Positions 5,915-11,369 of a DNA stretch of 11,369 nt are shown here, piece by piece. The notes under the pieces are model-generated. The model saw only the letters and a list, made by a program, of their open reading frames with translations. It did no database searches and was not told where the DNA came from. Source of the DNA: SAR324 cluster bacterium (GTDB lineage Bacteria; SAR324; XYD2-FULL-50-16); contig NVSR01000134.1 in NCBI GenBank assembly GCA_002401295.1, positions 1 to 11,369 of the forward strand. Direction: 5' to 3'. A program made the translations under genes and the position numbers. The number at the start of each line of letters is the position of its first letter. Within the stretch, counting starts at the first letter, position 1.

Positions 5915-6478
5915 ATGACTGCAGATAAGGCCAAATTTTTGATCGCCATGCCCTCCTTAAAGGAGTCTATTTTTGCGCATTCGGTCATCTTGATGGCAGA
6001 ACAGACAGCCACGGGGGCTCTCGGCTTTATCATCAATCTGCCGACAGGAACAGGCATTCGTGAAGCCTTGAAGATGATGAATGTTCAAAGCACGGATTTG
6101 CCGGATATTCCCATTCTATTTGGAGGTCCCGTACAAACGGATTTTTTCTGGTTTTTACATTCCCCCGAGTTTAGCGCACAATCAACCATTGCCATTCACC
6201 CCAATTTTGCGTTGACCTCGGCTATGGAGATTATTCCCATCCTCAATGAAGACCATTGCCCCAAGATTTTTTTCGCGGGTGTGGGTTATTCCGGCTGGGG
6301 AGCGGAACAACTGGAACGGGAAATCGAAGAAGGTTCCTGGTGGCTGGATAAATTTGATGTTGATCTTTTATTCGGAACCTCCCATTCGAATCAATGGGAC
6401 AAGGCCTTTAAAACCTTGGGAGTCGATCCAAAAACCCTCTTTGACAACAGCAATCCCTTTGATCCGATCATTAATTGA
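5915..6478 (+). CDS. YqgE/AlgH family protein (UPF0301)
   Basis: This 187-residue cytoplasmic protein belongs to a widespread family. AlgH of Pseudomonas was named from an alginate-production effect, but the biochemical role is not settled. The family pattern is complete: FLIAMPSLKESIFAHSVILM at residues ~8-27, GALGFIINLPTG at ~34-45, FGGPVQTDFFWFLHS at ~69-83, and the C-terminal VGYSGWGAEQLEREIEEGSWW at ~122-142. Family length is about 180-190, so the protein is whole. The ribosome-binding site is weak (TAGAGA, 8-9 bases upstream). It is divergent from the lipoprotein gene and convergent with rpiB, ending at its own terminator. In many genomes it neighbours a Holliday junction resolvase gene; that is not the case here. 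Confidence 0.93.
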   Translation: MTADKAKFLIAMPSLKESIFAHSVILMAEQTATGALGFIINLPTGTGIREALKMMNVQSTDLPDIPILFGGPVQTDFFWFLHSPEFSAQSTIAIHPNFALTSAMEIIPILNEDHCPKIFFAGVGYSGWGAEQLEREIEEGSWWLDKFDVDLLFGTSHSNQWDKAFKTLGVDPKTLFDNSNPFDPIIN

Positions 6479-6497
6479 GATGGCTTCAGTCCCTTTG

Positions 6498-6524
6498 AAG
6501 GATTAATCCCCACTATCCTTTTTT
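6498..6524 (+). terminator. Intrinsic terminator after the YqgE/AlgH gene
   Basis: AAGGAT (6498-6503) pairs with ATCCTT (6515-6520) around an 11-base loop, and the T-run continues through 6524. The hairpin starts 20 bp after the stop codon, in the 48-bp gap before the end of rpiB. The stem is short (six to seven pairs). A perfect GGATTAATCC palindrome (6500-6509) overlaps its left arm. Confidence 0.6.
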
Positions 6525-6526
6525 GG

Positions 6527-6970
6527 TTATTTTCCGATTTTCTCAATCATATCCAGACGCTCCTGATGGCGTCCTCCTCCGAATTCCGTGCTCAGCCAAG
6601 TTTGAAGGATATCCAGCGCCGTCTCTTCCCCTAAGATGCGTGCACCAAGAACCAGGACATTAGAATTATTGTGTTCCCGAGATAGTTTGGCCGTCAAGTG
6701 ATCATGACAAAGTGTCGCGCGCACATTAGAGACACGGTTTGCGGCTAGTGACATACCGATACCTGTACCACAGATTAAAATCCCACGTGCAAACTCACCT
6801 TCGGCGATACGTTCGGCAACCTCTTGTCCGATCGTAGGATAATGGATGGAGCTAGTGTCAAAACAGCCAGCATCGCACACATCAAAGTCTTTTTCTGCCA
6901 GCACTTGACGCAGTGTTTCTTTCAAGGCAAATCCACCGTGGTCGGAACCGATAATAATCTTTTCTTTCAT
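6527..6970 (-). CDS. rpiB: Ribose-5-phosphate isomerase B
   Basis: This 147-residue cytoplasmic enzyme of the RpiB/LacAB family interconverts ribose 5-phosphate and ribulose 5-phosphate in the pentose phosphate pathway. It has the phosphate-binding SDHGG (residues 9-13), the catalytic Cys67 in CGTGIGMS (67-74) and SREHNNSNVLVLG (97-109) with the ring-opening His100. Arg134 and Arg138 in the C-terminal tail match phosphate-binding arginines. The usual Asp of the DYP motif is His43 here (IHYP), a small deviation. Length is normal for the family. The ribosome-binding site is poor (AGAATATTACA before ATG). The gene stands alone, convergent with YqgE/AlgH and divergent from the AAA+ ATPase. Confidence 0.95.
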   Translation of the reverse strand: MKEKIIIGSDHGGFALKETLRQVLAEKDFDVCDAGCFDTSSIHYPTIGQEVAERIAEGEFARGILICGTGIGMSLAANRVSNVRATLCHDHLTAKLSREHNNSNVLVLGARILGEETALDILQTWLSTEFGGGRHQERLDMIEKIGK

Positions 6971-7238
6971 TGTAATATTCTAAAAAGAAATGAAACAGTT
7001 TTACAATTAGTGCCACCGGATCTAGACTGGTTTTGTTCGAGTCCAAATCTTCTATCGCATCTTATATTTCAGAGCCATTTTCAGAGGAGAGTTCCTCATC
7101 CAACAGAACTTGATGCTAACGATTCAGCACTGAAAAAACAACCCAAATCCCTAACTTCCCGAGATGGCATTCTTACTCAAAGAATAGAAGTCATGAGGCC
7201 CAAACATATTTTTAAAACCAAAGCAATATCAAGGTATT

Positions 7239-8129
7239 ATGAGGGGACGCACTACTCAAAGAAGATGCAACAATTGTCATGACGCCAAAATCGTTATCAT
7301 TCCCAAAGGTTTGACTTCCCACGCCGAATTTTGCTCCCAATGTTACCTGACCTGCCCTGTTTGTGGGGGAGACGGCTTAATTTTTAAGCAAGATGAGATG
7401 GGACGAGAATTCGCGAAAAGGTGTGAATGCCAATCCCTCATACGCAGAATGACCTTGTTCAACAATGCTCAAATCCCCAGTCAATTCTACGATTCTACCT
7501 TTGAAAACTTTCAAGTAAAGGATAACCCTTCTCTGGAAGCTGCCCTGCATACAGCAAAATTTGCCATCAAAAATTATAAAAAAGGGCAATCAGCCGACAA
7601 GGATTCCTGGAAAGGATTGCTCTTCATGGGGGGTGTGGGCATTGGGAAAACCCGGCTGGTTTGTACCATGATTCGCGCTTACACCTTGAAGTTCGCTATC
7701 CCCAGCCTTTTCCAAGAGTTCTCCAGCTTACTGAGTGAGATTAAAGCGGGCTACGACAAGGGCTTATCAGAAGCCAAGGTTTTGGAAAAAATCAATAATA
7801 TTGAAATTTTGGTGATTGATGAACTAGGAAAAGGGCGCAAAAGTGAATGGGAGATCGCCCTGTTGGATACGATCATCTCCAACCGTTATAACATGAAGAA
7901 AACAACGATCTTCACCACCAATTATACGGATCAACTCAAAACAACCTATCAGGATGCCATCAATATCCGTGGGGGAGGTGATAATTTAAAGGACTCGGAT
8001 CGAAAAGAAACTCTGGAACAAAGAGTCTATTCCCGTATTTATTCCCGCTTGAAAGGCATGTGTAACTTTGTGGAGATCAAAGCACCGGATTACCGACAAC
8101 CAGAGAGCGAGATCCAAGTCAATCGTTAA
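7239..8129 (+). CDS. DnaC/IstB-like AAA+ ATPase with an eight-cysteine N-terminus (putative helicase loader)
   Basis: This 296-residue protein has a C-terminal AAA+ module of the DnaC/DnaI/IstB type. It carries Walker A GGVGIGKT (131-138), Walker B ILVIDEL (190-196), sensor-1 TTN (226-228) and a terminal RVYSRIYSRL (262-271) that supplies the arginine finger. Such proteins load the replicative helicase DnaB or assist transposases. The N-terminus has Cys10/13, 32/35, 39/42 and 62/64, enough for two zinc sites. CPVCGGDG matches a single DnaJ-type CXXCXGXG repeat. The IPSQFYDSTFENF block (79-91) is the usual linker into the ATPase in this group. No transposase or inverted repeats are nearby, so helicase loading is favoured over IstB. 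The only in-frame start after the TGA at 7194 is the ATG at 7239, with AAGG four bases upstream. It converges on and overlaps the next gene. Confidence 0.85.
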   Translation: MRGRTTQRRCNNCHDAKIVIIPKGLTSHAEFCSQCYLTCPVCGGDGLIFKQDEMGREFAKRCECQSLIRRMTLFNNAQIPSQFYDSTFENFQVKDNPSLEAALHTAKFAIKNYKKGQSADKDSWKGLLFMGGVGIGKTRLVCTMIRAYTLKFAIPSLFQEFSSLLSEIKAGYDKGLSEAKVLEKINNIEILVIDELGKGRKSEWEIALLDTIISNRYNMKKTTIFTTNYTDQLKTTYQDAINIRGGGDNLKDSDRKETLEQRVYSRIYSRLKGMCNFVEIKAPDYRQPESEIQVNR

Positions 8130-9523
8130 CGTCCACGCTGGAATTTACTGATATTAAGTTCTAGATGTTCAATAAATTCATTGATATCATCAGAAGTCAT
8201 CAGCAGATCCTTGCGGTCGGGCATGACAGAAAAGATGTACTTTACGTACTCAGGCATCAAATGCAGGAGTAGAGTATTTTCTGAATTTCGCATGTGTTTG
8301 TTTAAAAAGGCATTCATTTGCATCTTAGACATCTTACGAAAAACAGGGGTGTAGATCCCCACATCTTTTTCCAGATCGGCGGTCACATCCTGGGGATAAA
8401 AGGGAAGAAAAAACTGCCGTGAACAGAAAAATTTGACAAAAGCAATCATCATCCCACAGACGATAATGCCCTCCCCGATAGAAACGGCACCGGCTCCCAA
8501 ATAGCCCATACCCACGATAAAAACCCCCATTAACATGCCCAGGACCTCTAAGGTGATCCGTACTTTTTCCACAGCTAAATATTTAAAATTATACCTTTTT
8601 TCCACCCAAAATAGATAAAGTCCATGATTGAAGGCCGTCCCGATACCAATCACCTCTTCGGCACTGGCTTCTCGTTCTTTCAGCTCTTTTTCCAGCTTTT
8701 TCTTTTTTTCCAGGGCATAGCGATTCATGATATCCTGGATGATATAACGGCGGGTACTCCTCATACGATCCGCTAAGACCAGGATATACTCATTAGGATT
8801 TTTCTGATTCAACGTATCCGATCGGAAATCACCACGTGAGGAGACATAATCCACAATATCATCGTAAAGCTTCTTACTAGACCCAGCCACTCCCTCTTGT
8901 TTCTTTTTCTTCCCGACAATATTCTTCTTTTGCTTGCCTTCGGCCTCTTTTCGTTCCAGATCACGAGACATCTCCAGGCGGATAATCATGGAGAAGAGGT
9001 CTGTCAGAATTTCATAAAGGTCACTATTCAACCTCATCATCTGAATGAAGGTTTCCCCGACAAGATAGGCATAAGAAGAGAAGCTTTTTCCTGATGCCTG
9101 ATTTTCCCAAGGTGGCCGATCCTGTTGTATGTGACCATTCACAACCATCAGGATCAAACTTTCAACGAAGTCTCGATACTCGGGGTGTTCATCAGCATGC
9201 CATAAGAGTGCTGTCCAGGTAGTGGCAGCATATTTTCTGGTTTCATCATTATCCAAAAGGGTATCAATGATTTCCAAAAAATAGGGGTACATCTCGGGAT
9301 CACTCATGTTCCGATGGATCAAGTCTGCGACCCGCTCCGCAGCAACAACATCATCCAACTCCCGCTCATTGATCGCTGTAATCCGTATGGCTACCCGTGC
9401 CGCAAAATCCTTAGGAATCCTGCGTCCACTGGGTGCGACATTTCCTCTAATATTTCTACGTTTTCCAGTTTGCCCCGTTCCTTGAGGTGAACCTTTTTCT
9501 TGAGCAACCGCTTCTGCTTCCAT
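8126..9523 (-). CDS. Hypothetical membrane protein with two transmembrane helices, family not recognised
   Basis: I do not recognise this 465-residue protein. It has no N-terminal signal. Residues ~35-185 look helical and soluble. They are followed by a lysine-rich linker (191-209, including GKKKKQ), a helical segment with a strongly charged stretch (271-289, LEKKKKLEKELKE) and two adjacent hydrophobic helices at ~322-345 and ~348-367. A helical tail of about 100 residues with many Met follows. The arrangement fits a protein held in the inner membrane by a hairpin, with both large parts in the cytoplasm. No catalytic motif is visible. No clear ribosome-binding site precedes the ATG at 9521-9523. 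It is transcribed leftward after a 273-bp gap, and its stop codon overlaps that of the ATPase gene. Confidence 0.8.
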   Translation of the reverse strand: MEAEAVAQEKGSPQGTGQTGKRRNIRGNVAPSGRRIPKDFAARVAIRITAINERELDDVVAAERVADLIHRNMSDPEMYPYFLEIIDTLLDNDETRKYAATTWTALLWHADEHPEYRDFVESLILMVVNGHIQQDRPPWENQASGKSFSSYAYLVGETFIQMMRLNSDLYEILTDLFSMIIRLEMSRDLERKEAEGKQKKNIVGKKKKQEGVAGSSKKLYDDIVDYVSSRGDFRSDTLNQKNPNEYILVLADRMRSTRRYIIQDIMNRYALEKKKKLEKELKEREASAEEVIGIGTAFNHGLYLFWVEKRYNFKYLAVEKVRITLEVLGMLMGVFIVGMGYLGAGAVSIGEGIIVCGMMIAFVKFFCSRQFFLPFYPQDVTADLEKDVGIYTPVFRKMSKMQMNAFLNKHMRNSENTLLLHLMPEYVKYIFSVMPDRKDLLMTSDDINEFIEHLELNISKFQRGR

Positions 9524-9796
9524 GATTTTAAAACCAAAACTTAAAGACTAAAAAGGCAAACTAACAGCACAGAGCCCGTACTCTAATGCCTGATTCACAG
9601 TCTACCCTGGAGCGAATCAATTCGTACATGCCTATCCCCAAGGGAACTTCTTCACCAGCAACCAAGCTGCAGAAGTTAATCCTTCCTTAATGCAACACTA
9701 ATACCTTAAATAGGCAGAGACGCAACCACCACCTTCAGGAGTATTTTCTAAAGTAATAAGCAAATGGCTTGGGGCATCTACAATGCCGTCTCTTTT
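9524..9796. other. Intergenic region upstream of the membrane protein gene
   Basis: These 273 bp hold no gene I can support. A small hairpin GGCAT/ATGCC (9773-9787) lies just after the stop of the DAO gene but lacks a U-tract, so it is a weak terminator at best. A 12-bp dyad CGAAT-CA-ATTCG (9613-9624) could be an operator for the gene at 8126-9523. I saw no strong leftward promoter. A 34-codon plus-strand frame at 9586-9690 lacks a ribosome-binding site. Confidence 0.5.
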
Positions 9797-11032
9797 TCAA
9801 CCGGAAGTCTTCCCAGACCTTGCCTTGCCACATCTCTGCTGTAGCTCTGGGCTGTAATGATCAACCTTGCCCAAACGATCGTAGCGGTATGGGGAGAGGT
9901 CCCAGGCATTCGGGTTCTTCAGAATAACATCAGAAATAACCCTGCCAATGCCGCCGCTGGAGCCCAACCCTCCACCGGAACAACCCGTTGCCAAAATCAA
10001 TCCATCAATACCTGATACTTCACCCAAAATGGGTTTACCATCCAGGGTATAGCCACAAAAGCCTCGGATATAGTGAGCAATGCCCATGGTTTCCAGACCC
10101 GGCATCAAATGACCCAAAGCATCAAATTCAGTGAGTAGTGTATCCCAACCTTCCGGATCTGCTTTGATGCCCAAGTCATCGGTATTTTCGGGCAAGATCC
10201 TGGGATCTACCACGATGGATTCGCTTTCACGCAAACCGAATAAGAGGCCTCCCACCTCTGGCCGAGCATAGGCTTTAGCATCTGGCATGATTAAAAAAGG
10301 CTGATTGGCCAGTACTTTGGTGGAGGGTTCTGTGATCCAGTATTGGCTGCGCACCGGCGCCATAGGCAGTCCAATTCCCAGCTCCATCATTAGCTTACCC
10401 GACCAGACTCCACCAGCATTCACGACAATCGGTGCGGAAAACTTTCCCTGATTGGTGGCAACACCCACAACCCGATTATTTTCGGTGAGGATACGTTCAA
10501 CAGCCACAGCACGTCGAATTTTCACGCCTTGTAGTTTAGCCCCTTTAGCGTAAGCCCCAGTTAAGATATAAGGATCAATAATTTTATCCTCTGGCATAGA
10601 GGCGATGAGTAGATCCTCAGTGGCTTCCAATTGCAGTAGGGGTACCCTCTCTTGAGCCTCCTGCTGAGAAATCCAATCAACATCTACCCCATGCTTTGTC
10701 ACGAAGGAAACCAATTCCTGCAAGGATTGTTTGCTTTGAGCTGAAGAAGCCAGGTAAAAACTGCCCGTCTGATGAGCGCCAAGATCTTCCTCTAACTGTG
10801 CTTCCAAATCCATAATCGCATGATGGGTTTCCCTGACCAGGTCTAGGTAGTATTTTTGATTCCTGGCCAGAGTTAGCAATCCCGCTGCTCGACTGGAAGC
10901 TCCAAAGCCTACACTGTTTCTCTCCAGGATTAGAATACGCCCCGGAAAGGACTTCGACAGATACCAGGCGATGGCACAGCCCCACAAGCCACCTCCGATA
11001 ATCAGAACATCTGCATTATCTACTGGTGCCAT
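9797..11032 (-). CDS. FAD-dependent oxidoreductase of the DAO family, linked to phosphonate breakdown
   Basis: This 411-residue flavoprotein belongs to the D-amino acid oxidase/sarcosine oxidase/dimethylglycine dehydrogenase superfamily, which oxidises C-N bonds of amines and N-methyl amines. The FAD site is clear: VLIIGGGLWG (9-18) with GxGxxG, Glu37 for the ribose, ASSRAAGLL (45-53), VVNAGGVWS (203-211) and the C-terminal TLDGKPILG plus GCSGGGLGSSGG (350-361). YARPEVGGLLFG (255-266) is typical of the dimethylglycine dehydrogenase side of the family. An AGGGGA site lies eight bases before the ATG at 11030-11032. That start lies inside the end of phnX, so translation is probably coupled. This suggests the substrate is an aminophosphonate such as 2-aminoethylphosphonate or its N-methyl form, giving phosphonoacetaldehyde. 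The substrate is inferred, not shown. Confidence 0.88.
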   Translation of the reverse strand: MAPVDNADVLIIGGGLWGCAIAWYLSKSFPGRILILERNSVGFGASSRAAGLLTLARNQKYYLDLVRETHHAIMDLEAQLEEDLGAHQTGSFYLASSAQSKQSLQELVSFVTKHGVDVDWISQQEAQERVPLLQLEATEDLLIASMPEDKIIDPYILTGAYAKGAKLQGVKIRRAVAVERILTENNRVVGVATNQGKFSAPIVVNAGGVWSGKLMMELGIGLPMAPVRSQYWITEPSTKVLANQPFLIMPDAKAYARPEVGGLLFGLRESESIVVDPRILPENTDDLGIKADPEGWDTLLTEFDALGHLMPGLETMGIAHYIRGFCGYTLDGKPILGEVSGIDGLILATGCSGGGLGSSGGIGRVISDVILKNPNAWDLSPYRYDRLGKVDHYSPELQQRCGKARSGKTSG

Positions 11033-11369
11033 TAGGACATTCCCCTTTTTTTAGACGTTCGTTAATTTGTTCAATCACCCCGGGCAGGTCAGTGATGCTG
11101 TCCACTACGTAATGGGCGCCGCTATCTTTGAGGATCTGTCGGGTCTTCTGTAAACGTACTTGGATCTCTTGCTCTGACATGGCTTCAGCCTGCTCCATGG
11201 AATCCATATCCATGTAGTTACTATACCTTGCGACTCCTACAGTCCAGCAGCCAGCGGCGAATCCTTCTCTAATTCCCGAAATAGTATCATCCACTTTGAT
11301 CACTGAATGGATAGGCCCCACGTCCAAAAGTTCTAAATTTCGATACAACATGAAAGGCTTGGGCCGTGT
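11016..11369 (-). CDS. phnX: Phosphonoacetaldehyde hydrolase (phosphonatase), C-terminal part, cut by the right edge
   Basis: The frame is open through 11369, so the N-terminal half (HAD nucleophile, cap domain and Schiff-base lysine) lies outside. The visible ~117 residues begin TRPKPFMLYRN, the family's RPxPxM block. They continue with VIKVDDTISGIREGFAAGCWTVGVA, which carries HAD motif IV with its Mg-binding aspartates. The end, GAHYVVDSITDLPGVIEQINERL, is characteristic of PhnX. The enzyme splits the C-P bond of phosphonoacetaldehyde to acetaldehyde and phosphate. The segment after GVA (RYSNYMDMDS) differs from the SGNxxGL form I know from other PhnX proteins. The stop codon at 11016-11018 lies inside the next gene, giving a 17-bp overlap. 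Confidence 0.88.
   Translation of the reverse strand, partial: TRPKPFMLYRNLELLDVGPIHSVIKVDDTISGIREGFAAGCWTVGVARYSNYMDMDSMEQAEAMSEQEIQVRLQKTRQILKDSGAHYVVDSITDLPGVIEQINERLKKGECPNGTSR

Noticed and set aside
6824..7282. A 152-codon plus-strand frame spanning the start of rpiB and the ATPase start
   Set aside because: It is antisense to rpiB at one end and overlaps the better-supported ATPase frame at the other. The translation looks like noise.
7239..8129. Reading the AAA+ ATPase as IstB of an insertion sequence
   Set aside because: There is no transposase gene beside it and no terminal inverted repeats were seen. The cysteine-rich N-terminus fits the DnaC/DnaI side better.
9586..9690. A 34-codon plus-strand frame in the intergenic region
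   Set aside because: It has no ribosome-binding site, no recognisable product and no sign of a promoter. It is within what chance would give.

Overview
The window is about 11.4 kb of chromosomal DNA with moderate G+C and dense coding. It looks like a Gram-negative, Proteobacteria-like organism. The pointers are a soluble transhydrogenase of the SthA type, a YqgE/AlgH protein, a lipobox-bearing lipoprotein and a phosphonoacetaldehyde hydrolase. A marine lineage such as SAR324 would fit, but that is only a guess from gene content. I see no rRNA, tRNA, CRISPR array, insertion sequence or phage module.

Left edge (1-394): the first 17 codons of a hydroxymethylglutaryl-CoA lyase gene read leftward off the window. 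A 344-bp divergent intergenic region follows, with a plausible promoter and an imperfect repeat, and then a 12-helix MFS transporter reading rightward (395-1588). A GC-rich, multi-hairpin element (1604-1678) separates the transporter from a leftward run of four genes. In transcription order these are an SNase-like lipoprotein (5026-5652), nucleoside diphosphate kinase ndk (4471-4893), an unrecognised mostly helical protein (3185-4408) and the transhydrogenase sthA (1682-3076).

Middle (5653-8129): a divergent region holds a symmetric -10 box and a terminator-like hairpin that lies in front of the lipoprotein gene. YqgE/AlgH (5915-6478) reads rightward and ends at an intrinsic terminator, facing ribose-5-phosphate isomerase rpiB (6527-6970, leftward). 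A DnaC/IstB-like AAA+ ATPase with eight N-terminal cysteines reads rightward (7239-8129). It overlaps, tail to tail, an unrecognised two-helix membrane protein (8126-9523).

Right edge (9797-11369): a leftward pair whose reading frames overlap by 17 bp. It consists of phosphonoacetaldehyde hydrolase phnX, cut by the window edge, followed by a DAO-family FAD oxidoreductase. The coupling suggests that the oxidoreductase supplies phosphonoacetaldehyde from an amine or N-methylamine phosphonate, or acts on a related compound.

Most of the window is core metabolism (NADPH/NADH balance, nucleotide supply, pentose phosphate pathway). The less ordinary parts are the phnX-DAO pair, the two orphan proteins, the eight-cysteine helicase-loader-like ATPase and several structured intergenic sites. 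I did not find a convincing new multi-gene system.
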